The translations under genes and the position numbers were made by a program. The notes beneath the pieces are model-generated. The model did not search any database. It had not been told where the DNA came from and was given only the letters and a program-made list of their open reading frames with translations. DNA of 64,000 nucleotides from Rapana venosa (lineage: Eukaryota > Mollusca > Gastropoda > Neogastropoda > Muricidae): positions 47,753,982-47,817,981 of the forward strand of contig CM054155.1 in the NCBI GenBank assembly GCA_028751875.1. The letters run 5' to 3'. Within the stretch, counting starts at the first letter, position 1; each line of letters opens with the position of its first letter. Positions 19,300 through 30,724 of this stretch are shown here, one piece after another.

Positions 19300-21075
19300 G
19301 AAGTAGCGAAGAGAGCCTAGGAAGGTCTGCCTTGTCATCCATCCACCCACTGTCAGTTAGGTAGTGAAGTGGTGAAGAGAGGCTAGGAAGGTCTGCCTTG
19401 TCATCCACCCACTGTCAGTTAGGTAGTGAAGAGAGGCTAGGAAGGTCTGCCTTGTCATCCACCCACTGTCAGTTAGGTAGTGAAGAGAGGCTAGGAAGGT
19501 CTGCCTTGTCATCCACCCACTGTCAGTTAGGTAGTGAAGAGAGGCTAGGAAGGTCTGCCTTGCCATCCACCCACTGTCAGTTAGGTAGTGAAGAGAGGCT
19601 GGGAAGGTCTGCCTTGTCATCCACCCACTGTCAGTTAGGTGGTGAAGAGAGGCTGGGAAGGTCTGCCTTGTCATCCACCCACTGTCAGTTAGGTGGTGAA
19701 GAGAGGCTGGGAAGGTCTGCCTTGTCATCCACCCACTGTCAGTTAGGTGGTGAAGAGAGGCTAGGAAGGTCTGCCTTGTCATCCACCCACTGTCAGTTAG
19801 GTAGTGAAGAGAGGCTAGGAAGGTCTGCCTTGTCATCCACCCACTGTCAGTTAGGTAGTGAAGAGAGGCTAGGAAGGTCTGCCTTGTCATCCACCCACTG
19901 TCAGTTAGGTAGTGAAGAGAGGCTGGGAAGGTCTGCCTTGTCATCCACCCACTGTCAGTTAGGTGGTGAAGAGAGGCTAGGAAGGTCTGCCTTGTCATCC
20001 ACCCACTGTCAGTTAGGTAGTGAAGAGAGGCTAGGAAGGTCTGCCTTGTCATCCACCCACTGTCAGTTAGGTAGTGAAGAGAGGCTAGGAAGGTCTGCCT
20101 TGTCATCCACCCATCCACTGTCAGTTAGGTAGTGAAGAGAGGCTAGGAAGGTCTGCCTTGTCATCCACCCACTGTCAGTTAGGTAGCGAAGAGAGGCTAG
20201 GAAGGTCTGCCTTGTCATCCACCCACTGTCAGTTAGGTGGTGAAGAGAGGCTAGGAAGGTCTGCTTGTCATCCACCCACTGTCAGTTAGGTAGTGAAGAG
20301 AGGCTGGGAAGGTCTGCTTGTCATCCACCCACTGTCAGTTAGGTAGTGAAGAGAGGCTGGGAAGGTCTGCTTGTCATCCACCCACTGTCAGTTAGGTAGT
20401 GAAGAGAGGCTAGGAAGGTCTGCCTTGTCATCCACCCACTGTCAGTTAGGTAGTGAAGAGAGGCTAGGAAGGACTGCCTTGTCATCCACCCACTGTCAGT
20501 TAGGTAGTGAAGAGAGGCCAGGAAGGTCTGCCTTGTCACCCACCCACTGTCAGTTAGGTAGTGAAGAGAGGCTAGGAAGGTCTGCCTTGTCATCCACCCA
20601 CTGTCAGTTAGGTAGTGAAGAGAGGCTGGGAAGGTCTGCCTTGTCATCCACCCACTGTCAGTTAGGTAGTGAAGAGAGGCTAGGAAGGTCTGCCTTGTCA
20701 TCCACCCACTGTCAGTTAGGTAGTGAAGAGAGGCTGGGAAGGTCTGCCTTGTCACCCACCCACTGTCAGTTAGGTAGTGAAGAGAGGCTGGGAAGGTCTG
20801 CCTTGTCATCCACCCACCCACTGTCAGTTAGGTAGTGAAGAGAGGCTGGGAAGGTCTGCCTTGTCACCCACCCACTGTCAGTTAGGTAGTGAAGAGAGGC
20901 TGGGAAGGTCTGCCTTGTCACCCACCCACTGTCAGTTAGGTAGTGAAGAGAGGCTGGGAAGGTCTGCCTTGTCACCCACCCACTGTCAGTTAGGTAGTGA
21001 AGAGAGGCTGGGAAGGTCTGCCTTGTCATCCACCCACTGTCAGTTAGGTAGTGAAGTGGTGAAGAGAGGCTAGGA
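19300..21075. repeat. minisatellite, 54-bp unit, ~32 copies
   Basis: The unit is GTCAGTTAGGTAGTGAAGAG, AGGCTAGGAAGGTCTGCC, TTGTCATCCACCCACT. The unit length is a multiple of three, so long ORFs run through it on both strands (18-residue repeats such as SSTHCQLGSEERLGRSAL on + and RQTFLASLHYLTDSGWMT on -). Variants include AGGCTGGGAAGG, GTCACCCACCC, a missing C in TGCTTG and an extra CCAC. No start-codon context or splice evidence supports translation. Confidence 0.97.
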
Positions 21076-21146
21076 GATAAGCATGGGTGGGATATACTGG
21101 CCTGCTGCACTCATGCAGAACACTCCAGTGGTACTGCATAGTAACG

Positions 21147-21150
<4 letters not shown>

Positions 21151-21241
<91 letters not shown>
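21151..21241. repeat. CT microsatellite
   Basis: About 90 bp of CT dinucleotides with two CTC interruptions, directly after the minisatellite. Confidence 0.95.
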
Positions 21242-21244
<3 letters not shown>

Positions 21245-21359
21245 CTAGTCATCTATGAACAATTTCCTGGTAATAAAGCAACTACTTGTTTTGTTTTGGA
21301 GTTGACCTACTTGTCTCTAAGGTTTAGACTTCACTTTCTGTGGAGATAGTGAAACTGAA

Positions 21360-21620
21360 ATACTGTGGTCGACGAGGCTATAAACAATTGGATTGCGCAT
21401 TTTTATTCTGAGATTAAAAATTTTATGAGGTGACGGACCTGATATGGCCTCTGTGGTCGACAGGGCTATAAACAAGATTGGATTGGATTAGGTGACAGCC
21501 CTGATATGGCCTCTGTGGTCGGCGGGGCTATAAACAACAGTTAAGGATTTGGGCTGTGAACATCGTGGTTGACTTGATTGACTGGCAGCTCTGATATGGC
21601 TTCCGTGGTTGGCTGGGCTG
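21360..21620 (+). mobile_element. cluster of four LINE 3'-UTR ends
   Basis: Four partial copies lie head to tail. Each keeps the CTGTGGTCGGCGGGGCTATA-like segment, most with an ATTGGATT end (about 21363-21396, 21405-21489, 21490-21543 and 21574-21620). The last is diverged. Serial insertion or local duplication of the terminal ~90 bp would explain it. Confidence 0.7.
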
Positions 21621-21736
21621 TCAGTATCAACATCCTAATAATGGATTGCACGTTCCTTCACTAGGACCTGAATAATTACATTCTCTTCCCTATCAGCTCT
21701 GAACTTTGCCGGAAGGTCAGCAAAGCTGTAACAACA

Positions 21737-21803
21737 AAATAATAATAATAATATATGGAATTTATAGAGCGCTATATCTTGCAATTACAAATCAGAGCGC
21801 TTC
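21737..21803 (-). mobile_element. solo SINE tail B
   Basis: AATAATAATAATA followed by GGAATTTATAGAGCGCTATA and AATCAGAGCGCTTCC. Confidence 0.65.
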
Positions 21804-21994
21804 CATTCAATCCGCTCCTACACAAGCAAAATAAGCAGGTAACAAAAATATTGGCCACAGGCCGCTGCAACCAAGGCAGCAAGCAGCATGTGGATACCTA
21901 CCTACCTACCTGCTGGTACATAGAAGGGTGGGAGGTTTTGGGGGTAGGTCCTAGGGCAGCTGCTGACCAGGTATGTGTGTGTGTGGGGTTGCAG

Positions 21995-22130
21995 AAAGTA
22001 CGAGGAGGCCTTGGAGTACCATTGCCAGGCTGAGCTGCTGAAGCCCCAGAACCCCTCCACCTTCTCCGCCATCGCCTACATCCACGCCCTGACTGGCAAC
22101 AACACCCAGGCTGTCAACTTCTTCCATAAG
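21995..22130 (+). CDS. CDC16: CDC16 exon
   Basis: The acceptor is GGGGTTGCAG and the donor AAG/GTGAGC. It encodes KYEEALEYHCQAELLKPQNP, STFSAIAYIHALTGNNTQ and AVNFFHK: one full TPR (A-x-x-Y) plus the first helix of the next, matching the CDC16 YSAIGYIHSLMGN region. It ends in phase 0. Confidence 0.95.
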
Positions 22131-23640
22131 GTGAGCGTCGTGGTTGTAGGGGGCATGAAAACTCCAGAAAAGGGGAAAAAGGTTAGCCGAGTAACGCAGC
22201 CAGCATGGTTGATAGAAAGGTTTGGGGAGAGCTGACCTGCCTACCCGTACGATTTTATCGTATTTTTGCCACAAATATGAATTTACTGATAAAAATACAA
22301 TTTTGACAACCGCCGGGAAAATAAAAAGAAAGGGGAGAAAAAAGTGAAACCCGGGCAAAGGGTTTAAAGGATGTAACTCCTCCATGCTGATTACTTTCCT
22401 TGTCTGCGTTAGGTCGCGAGTCATCACTGGTAGCAAGTGAACTTTATTTGTTGAAAGAAAGGGGGGCTGTGTGGAAAGTATCAACCCTGAATATCGGATT
22501 TCAAGAAAGGTAGATGGGTGAAGAGGGTTGGTAGGAAGAGAGAAGTGGAGAATGAGTTGAGGTGGGGGACAGCCATGTGTGTGTGCGGTCAGAGTGTAAG
22601 GGGTCTGGTTCTTTTTATCACTAGAAACCCTACAGCAACTGTTATCGCCCTGTCAAAGCCATGTTTATAGAGCAGGCCTACCAGCCTCCCCCTTCTTTTT
22701 CATGGACAACCTCTCTCTCTCTCACACATACATGCACTCTCTATCTCTCTCCCTTTCTCTCTCCCCCCCCCTCCCTTTCTCTCTCTCTCCCCCACACACA
22801 CACACTCTATCTCACACGCACACTCTCTCTCTCACTCTGTCTCCCCCCACCTCTCTCTCTCACACGCACACACTCTCTCTCTCACTCTCTGTCTCCCCCC
22901 CCTCTCTCTCTCTCACACATGCACTCGCACACACACGTGCACATGCACGCTCTCTCTCCCTCTCTCTCTCTTTCTTTCACTCACACACACGCACATTCTT
23001 CCCCCCCCCCCTCTCTCTGTCACACACACACACATCTCTTCCCTCACCCCCCCCCTCCTCTCTCTCTCTTACTTCTGTTTGGTAGACTGCATGATTTTGT
23101 CTTAATTCATATACACCTATTTCTCCTTTTGGGGGGGGGGGGGGGATTTCAACAACCCCTCCCCCTTTTTTCACCCTTCTCTCCATTACAGGGTTCGTAC
23201 AAATCTTTAAAATCCCTCAAAGGCCCTGATTTTTGAAGAGCCCATTTAAGGCCCCTAAAAAGCCCTAAAAATGATATGTACGTCTCTGGAGGCCTTAACT
23301 CTCTTCTTTGCTGTGACGTGCCGAAGCTTAAGAATCGGCAGACTTATGAATTTTTTTTAAAAACACAAAGTATTGGTTAACTCAAGGGAAAGTGCTCTGG
23401 CCTGTAGGGCAATCATTTTTCTAAACACAGTTGCTTTCCTTGACTAGTTTTTGTCTGTTGGCCAATTTTGTTTGACATGTCAACAAGTGATAACTTTGGG
23501 ATTTCAGGCACTCCAGTGTTATTAATCTTTAAAAAAAAAAAAAATGTTGTACAAAAAGTGACATCACATGGATTCAGCCAGCTTCAGGGAACTTAACTTT
23601 GGTGAAAAATCATCACATTGCTTCAAGGGGACTATTTAAT
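22131..23640. other. CDC16 intron with CT/CA low-complexity tract
   Basis: 22700-23070 is an alternation of CTCTCT, CCCCCC and CACACA runs that produces spurious ORFs. A G run follows at 23132-23145. No genes seen. Confidence 0.8.
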
Positions 23641-23717
23641 GATAATAATAAAAATAATATATGGAATTTATATAGCGCTGAATCTTGTAAAAAGACAAAC
23701 AAATCAAAGCGCTTATT
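23641..23717 (-). mobile_element. solo SINE tail B
   Basis: GATAATAATAAAAATAATAT, then GGAATTTATATAGCGCTGAA and AATCAAAGCGCTT. Confidence 0.7.
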
Positions 23718-25513
23718 TGATGAATAGTTCAAGCCATTTAAGGTACCAGCCCTAATTTTCAAAACTTTTTATTTTTCAGCATTCAGTGACATATTTTGAA
23801 AATTTGTAAAAAAAATAAATACAGTCATCTATTAAAAAACTGTGAAACAATCTCAAAAGAAGACATTATAAACTTTTCAAAGATGTATAATGTGTATGTC
23901 ATTATTATGTTGGGTAAGTCTGCTGAATTTTTAAAATATAGCCAAAATCACGCGTCACCACAGAATGGCGGGATCCATTTCACTGCGACTCCAATGAGTT
24001 AAAAAGCCCTAAAATGGGAATCATGAGTGAGAGTTTCTGTTGGAATGTAGATTGAACAAATATGCCAAATATAACTAATGAGAAATGAAAGCAAGAAGGG
24101 TATCTGAAGATCGTGATATCGCTGATTGAATGCCTGACGTCTGCTATTCGTGTCACGCTGCATATTTTGGCAAGGGAGGTAAATTGCCTCCATTGGAAGC
24201 ACGTGATTGCTTTGTTTTTGCCAATTTTTTTTTTACATAAGCAGGAGTTTCAACCCCATACAGTTTGTTTGTAATTTGTTTGAAAAATTGCGATCACAAG
24301 TCGAAAAAATACCAGTTTTCTGATTATTGCGCTACTCTCCTCTACGAGATTTTTCAATTTTAGCACAGCTGTGCAGTGAATAGCTAGGCCTATTCTTTCT
24401 CCTGTGCTCATGTGCAGTTTACAAAATGGCAGTCAGTGATACTGTCGTGTTTCAGTATGGAAAAACAATAAAACCTATAGCCAAATCTATTTATTTGAGG
24501 AGATTACCCCACAGATTTCCTGCAGAACGCATACAGAAATTAATTATAAGGTCATAAGACAAGTCAGAAATGCCAGCACTTTGCATATTTTTCACCACTC
24601 GATGTGATCAGTTCAGTCGACTTTACTTTGAAATTCAGAGCTTATTGGCAGACTTGATCTGAAGAGTTGCTTTTAAAATAAATTTTAAAAAATTACTGTG
24701 GGGAGAGAGGGTGGGCATCCTGTTTAAGCCAGTCTTTAGCCTACCACTCTGTCTGCATTGACGATACGAGAACTTGTACATGTATATATTCATAGTGAAG
24801 AAAACTTGCGTCCACCAACCTCTCCCTCTCTCTTTTTCTTTATGTGTGTGTATGTGAATGCGTGCATGTGTGAGATTGAAATAAGGAGCAGAATTTGGAA
24901 GAGGCACTGTGACTGTGTGAGGGTATTGTTATTACAGTTCTAGTACCCGGTAACCATCTGCAAGGGGACTTAGTTCACATCAGATGGAGTTTTAGGGATA
25001 ATGTTTTAACCACTTAACTGCCCCGTCCTGCAAATTTTCCGTGACTAAATGTGCACTCTAAACATCAACAACCCGGAAAATTTCCGGGGTGTTGAACCAA
25101 AGTAAACAAGCCAGCTTCCTTGACTACACTTAAGGGGAAATAACTCAAAAATTAGTGGAGATCACTCTCCTGTTGCTTGGCAACATCCAGCTGCAAAAAC
25201 GATCTTTTCTTAGCTCGTATTTTGTGTTTTTATGCATGACTGCTTGGGAAGTTCTTGTTCAAAATGGCGGACACTTCTCGTTAAAGGTATCAATAACTTT
25301 GCACAGCTGAAAAAGTGGCAAATAAAATTTTTGATAATCCTGACAGTGATGAAAACAATTGTGTATGATTCAGGATATAGTGGATTAAAAAATTTTTTTA
25401 AAAGGCTGAGGTTTTGCCTCAACTTATGTGTGATGTTATTGAGATGGGGGGTACTCAGAATGACGGTGATGAAGAAAGTCTTTTTATTTTTTAGTTTTAA
25501 CATTTGGAGTAAA
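23718..25513. other. CDC16 intron, nothing recognised
   Basis: AT-rich sequence with stops in all frames at normal density. Short ORFs at 24635-24943 and 25210-25533 show no domains. No repeat family from elsewhere in the window was seen. Confidence 0.5.
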
Positions 25514-26442
25514 TGTTCATAGTGAAGTATCATGCTAACTACTTAGAGCTTGCCTCAAAACCATCTGCGATATAGATACTGTCATTGGGCAGATATCAGG
25601 ATTATTCCTTTAGTAATTTCTCAGCAAGAGGGACATGAACATAGCAAGTAGTACATAAGAATTTTATTCCCCAGCATGTAGGGTGCACTTGCACTCGGCA
25701 GTTTAGAGGTTAAGTTCACTTTGCTAGTTGTTTGTGAAAAATATATTAAAATCAGAGACACTTAATTTAGTTTTCAGTTTGCTTGTATTTCAAGACATGG
25801 GCTATGGAGACTTTCACACCATGACTTGAACTTTTACTGTGTGAGGATTTTAATTCATTGAGGTATCTATGATTGAAAGACATTCTGTTGGTGAACTTAA
25901 CTTGAATTTGTGTCAATAATCAATATTCAACATGCAGTTTTAGACAAGGAGACTTTGCTTACATGTGTTTGAGATTAGTTTATCAAAGTAAATAGTTTAT
26001 CAAAGTAAATACAGTGTACACAGGTTGATAAAATATACTTTGATACCCTGTGGCTAGGCCCTAAATTTGGAAATAATGACCCTTAAAAAGCCCTGAAAAG
26101 GTCCCAATTTTTTTCCCCATCAAGTCTATAGTGTATGAAGCCTGCATTAGGAATGCTTGTTTTTCTCATCTGTCTCTTTCACTGTTCCTCCCTTTGCCAA
26201 TCTCTGTCATATAGTCGGTCTGTTTTTAATCTGTCATTTCCCCACCCTACCCCCTTTCTTCTCATTTTCTGTGTTTCTTTGAGTCAGCATCCTGATACTT
26301 CCTAGTATCCCCCCCCCCTCTCTCTCTCCCTCTCAGGCACACACACATACTCTTACTCACTCACTCACCCACTTACTCAAATACAAATTGAAGATGGCAA
26401 GTTTTCTAAAAACACACTCATCTTCATAAAGACGGATGAGAA
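25514..26442 (+). repeat. tandem duplication, copy 1 (~0.93 kb)
   Basis: It begins ATGTTCATAGTGAAGTATCA. It differs from copy 2 by few substitutions and by a ~70-bp segment near 25695-25768 that copy 2 lacks. It includes a CT/CA tract near 26310-26370. Confidence 0.95.
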
Positions 26443-27298
26443 ATGTTCATAGTGAAATATCATGTGAACTACTTTGAACTTGCCTCAAAGCCATCTGCGA
26501 TATAGATACTGTCATTGGGCAGATATCAGGATTATTCCTTTAGTAATTTCTCAGCAAGAGGGACATGAACATAGCAAGTGGTACATAAGAATTTTATTCC
26601 CCAGCATGTAGGGTGCACTTGCACTTAATTTAGTTTTCAGTTTGCTTGTATTTCAAGACATGGGCTATGGAGACTTTCACACCATGACTTGAACTTTTAC
26701 TGTGTGAGGATTTTAATTCATTGGGGTATCTATGATTGAAAGACATTCTGTTGGTGAACTTAACTTGAATTTGTGTCAATAATCAATATTCAACATGCAG
26801 TTTTAGACAAGGAGACTTTGCTTACATGTGTTTGAGATTAGTTTATCAAAGTAAATAGTTTATCAAAGTAAATACAGTGTACACAGGTTGATAAAATATA
26901 CTTTGATACCCTGTGGCTAGGCCCTAAATTTGGAAATAATGACCCTTAAAAAGCCCTGAAAAGGTCCCAATTTTTTTTCCCATCAAGTCTGTATGAACCC
27001 TGCATTAGGAATGCTTGTTTTTCTCATCTGTCTCTTTCACTGTTCCTCCCTTTGCCAATCTCTGTCATATAGTCGGTCTGTTTTTAATCTGTCATTTCCC
27101 CACCCTACCCCCTTTCTTCTCATTTTCTGTGTTTCTTTGAGTCAGCATCCTGATACTTCCTAGTATCCCCCCCCCCTCTCTCTCTCCCTCTCAGGCACAC
27201 ACACATACTCTTACTCACTCACTCACCCACTTACTCAAATACAAATTGAAGATGGCAAGTTTTCTAAAAAACACACTCATCTTCATAAAGACGGATGA
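26443..27298 (+). repeat. tandem duplication, copy 2
   Basis: It begins ATGTTCATAGTGAAATATCA and ends where CTTCATAAAGACGGATGAGA runs into a SINE remnant (27294). The junction with copy 1 is at the same GGATGAGA motif, so the SINE fragment edge may have been the crossover site. Confidence 0.95.
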
Positions 27299-27515
27299 GA
27301 CTATAAACCGAGGCACCGTGTTCGAACGCATGCAGAACATCTTGCGCACACGTTAAATCCTGTTTCGCTTTTCGGAAGAGTAGGCCATTGTGTGCCGGTG
27401 GAAACAGATGACAAAATTTGCAAAACCGCATACACACAGGGACTGGATGTAAAAAAGCACATGAGTTCTTATTCCATTATCCTCGATATAAAAGAATAAA
27501 TAAAATAAATTTTTT
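27294..27515 (+). mobile_element. SINE family A, 5'-truncated
   Basis: It starts in the core at GGATGAGACTATAAACCGAG and runs to the tail AATAAATAAAATAAA. The head is missing. Confidence 0.8.
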
Positions 27516-27715
27516 AAATGATTAAAAAAAATAAAAGCAAAGCACTCCAAAAGAACCAAAGCCATATTTGGATCCACCAAATAAATAATGATTATAAGAA
27601 TACATCGAGAACAAGAAAGATCGCGAATACTATTTTTGCTATCAAAATAGTATTTTTGGCCTCTTCAAATATTTTCATTTGCTGGGGTAGGCAGGTCTGG
27701 GAGAGGTGTGGTTGA

Positions 27716-27931
27716 TCTGGTTTTACCCTCAACACGATGCCCATCCTGGGTTGACCCTTATGGTCGGCCAGGGCGTTGATACAAGGAACGACAGTAGAGT
27801 TGGTTTTATACCCCGTTTTTAATCTATGTATAGTTTCACAGTTTTCATTCGAGATTAAAAATGTTACGAGGTGACATCCCTGATGTGGCCTCTGTGGTGG
27901 GCAGGGTTATAAACAAGATCGGATTGGATTG
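27716..27931 (+). mobile_element. LINE 3'-UTR copy
   Basis: It begins CTGGTTTTACCCTCAACACG and ends ACAAGATCGGATTGGATTGG. Confidence 0.8.
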
Positions 27932-28039
27932 GAGACATTTTGGGGCATGATGGCCTGCATTAAGACTTTTCACCTTCAGAATCAAATGAGTTGGGTTGCA
28001 CAAGACAAAGAGTAGAGGGCTTCCTATCATTCGCATTAA

Positions 28040-28140
28040 CCTATGTGTGGTCATAGGGAACGAGGCGTCAGAGACCTCAGCTTCTCTAGGGGCCAGCATA
28101 ATGGGGGCAGGGCCCATCTCCACTCTCTTTTCATAATAGT
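28040..28140 (-). mobile_element. SINE family C, 3' fragment
   Basis: On + it reads CGAGGCGTCAGAGACCTCAG, CTTCTCTAGGGGCCAGCATA, ATGGGGGCAGGGCCCATCTC, which is the 3' half of family C in reverse. The head is missing. Confidence 0.75.
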
Positions 28141-28317
28141 AGTTTTTCATATATAAAAACAAAAAATTGTTAAGGCTTGGCAGCTAACACAATTTATTTG
28201 GGTTTTTTTGTCTAGGGTGTTCATAACAATAGAAAATTTGTTGTGCAGGAAAGACAGTGCAATTTCAGATATGTAATAACTAGTTGGTGATCAGCATTGT
28301 TTCAGATTTTCCTTTTT

Positions 28318-28652
28318 ATTTTATTTTATATCGAGGATAATGGAATAAGCACTTATGTGCTTTTTTACATCAAGTCCCCATGTGTATGCGGTTTTGTACA
28401 TTCTGTCATCTGTTCCCACCGGCACACAATGGCCTACTCTTACGAAAAGCAGAACAGGATTTAACATGTGCGCAAGATGTTCTGCGTGCATTCACACACG
28501 GGGCCTCGGTTTGAAGTCTCATTTGAAGGACTTTTGGGGAGAGTGGGAGTCTGCACTGATGTTAACTCCAGGGGAAAATATCCCCTTGAACGGGAATCGA
28601 ACCCGGGTTGTCAGATTGCCAGTGCAATGCTCTAACCACTAGGCTATCCCGT
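28318..28652 (-). mobile_element. SINE family A, full length
   Basis: In reverse orientation it runs tail to head, from TATATCGAGGATAATGGAAT to GGGAATCGAACCCGG (B box) and CTCTAACCACTAGGCTATCC (A box). It ends 51 nt before the next CDC16 exon. Confidence 0.9.
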
Positions 28653-28703
28653 TGTGTGTGTGTGTGTAAAATGTTGACGTGTGCACTGTGTTGTTGTTGC
28701 CAG

Positions 28704-28791
28704 GCTCTGGGTATTCGTCGTGACGACGCTTTCTCCACCACCATGCTGAGCAATGTGATGGAGGCTCTGATGACTGAAGTCTGCCCTGTAG
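28704..28791 (+). CDS. CDC16: CDC16 exon
   Basis: The acceptor is GTTGTTGTTGCCAG and the donor G/GTCAGT. It encodes ALGIRRDDAFSTTMLSNVME and ALMTEVCPV. ALGxRRDDxFSxTML is a CDC16 signature. It ends with one base, G, which TG at 33791 completes as Val. Confidence 0.95.
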
Positions 28792-28964
28792 GTCAGTACA
28801 CCACCTTTTGCCTTGTTTTTTTATCCGCTTATTGCCAACTGTCAACAGGCCAGTAGAGGTAACGTCATGTGAGCAAAGCCCAGCCATTTGTAGTTTCTTT
28901 TTTTTCTCTCTCTCTTATTCATGATACTTTGCCCGTTTGATAAAAATGAACTTTTAAAAATCAA

Positions 28965-29074
28965 AATCTGTATATAGTTGAACAGTTTTAGTCTTGTGAT
29001 TTAAAATGTTATGAGGTAACAGCCCCTATATGGCCTCTGTTGTCAGCAGGTCTGTAAACAAGAAGGTTGGATTG
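28965..29074 (+). mobile_element. LINE 3'-UTR copy, 5'-truncated
   Basis: It runs from ATCTGTATATAGTTGAACAG through TATGGCCTCTGTTGTCAGCA to AAGGTTGGATTG. Confidence 0.75.
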
Positions 29075-30724
29075 AAATTAAAATTAAGAAGCGTTGCTTC
29101 AAATCCAAGGATTAAAAGTAGTTTTGCCATGCTTATGATATTCTGCATAGTTGATTTTCTTACAGTTTTTAACATAATTCTCTAATGGCAATTTTCAGAT
29201 AAAAACTTTTTTTTTAAAGAAAAATTAGATTCAAGACTTTGAATCCTGTTAAAAATGACCAAAAATGACAACCTCTGACCCCTTGAAAATCAAGACTTGT
29301 CCATCGAAAGTTTGAATGCATAAAAGTGCATGGAGGAAACCAACATAGAATAGCAGATGACAGAGTCTAAGGGAGGTAATTATTAATTAGGCAGGAGTTG
29401 TCTATCAGCCGCGCTAGTTTGATGTTAATTTTAATCTGTCAAGTTCAAAATAACAAAGGAAGTCAAAAGCTAGGCATTAAGTCCCATGCAACTGACAGAA
29501 GCAGAGCTCAGAGGCTAGACTAACAAAGTAGCAACACACACACACACACACTCTAAAGTTTTCACTGCAGGCGTGATGAAACGCATTGGCCTGCAAGCAA
29601 AGGTGGGCTGTAGTTCTAAGCTGAAGCCAACTTTTAAAAGCCGACATGGTCCGACCAAGATTTGGCTGGCACTTTGTTTGGCCTGCAGCTGCTGTGAAAC
29701 AGATACAAGGTAACATTTGATGCAACTGGTGCCAAACACTCCACTCAACACGAAATTACGTGTGGATTTTGTGCTCGTAAACATGGACATGATCAAGACG
29801 AATGATCACTGTACTTTTGTTTCCACATGTGTGGACATGTCACAAGTGTGGCATTCTGTTGCCGACTAAATTGGTAGATGTAGCATCCAACTTTATGAAG
29901 AGACAGTTGTAAACTTCATAGATGTTTCGCTTTGTGGTTTTTTTTACAAAATTATTTTTTGAACTTGGGGGGAAAAATGTTCTGTTTGAAACAGTCAAAC
30001 CAATATCATTATAAACATAGCATTGACAGTTTGACAGTCACTAGGGTGTTGTGCCCAGAAGTATTTTAAGTGAAACCGTCTCTCCTCTCACAACACACAG
30101 GCACGCACGCAGTCAATCTGCATTCATAAAAAATCGGAGATGTTCATGAGTTATTAGTTTATTGCCAAATTAAACAAATGGTCTAGTGATATTTGCCAGT
30201 CAAAGAACAATCTGGATAAGACAAAACTGGTATTGTAATCACCTGTGAGTAGATTTTAACACTAACACACACACAGAGTAATATAAATGTGTATTAACAA
30301 TTCTATTTTGGGTGGCAGTCAGCGATAGAATTAGTATGTGTAGGCTACAAATGTAATATTGCATAAATCACACACATGAATGTCTATAATATATAGCTCC
30401 TGTATAACTCAAAAAGTCTGAATTTTATACTGAGAGGTCTGTATGAACCCTATACAGTATATCTAATGGGGGACTAAGTCTTTGGGCCTATGCTCACAAT
30501 CCCACACATTTTGAAATTCTTCCAGCTCAGACATTTGTTTGTTGATAGGTTTTCATTTCAGGAGAAAGTTTGTCTGCTTTAGGGAGCTGCACCCCCCCCC
30601 CCCCCCCCCCTCCTTTTTAGGAGGGGAAGGGGTCACACACCTCTCCTTCATCCACTGCTGTATTCCTCATTTTGACCCTGAAAGGGTTGGTTGCTTTGCT
30701 CTGATCATGGTATGTTGTGCGTAT
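29075..30724. other. CDC16 intron, nothing recognised
   Basis: AT-rich. A C run lies at 30592-30610. No domain-bearing ORF and no repeat shared with the rest of the window. Confidence 0.5.

Noticed and set aside
19398..20132. Repeat protein genes in the 54-bp array
   Set aside because: Open frames on both strands follow from the unit length. No promoter, start context, splice sites or flanking domain.
22661..23236. 191-codon plus-strand ORF
   Set aside because: Composed of CT, CA and C runs; low complexity in every frame.
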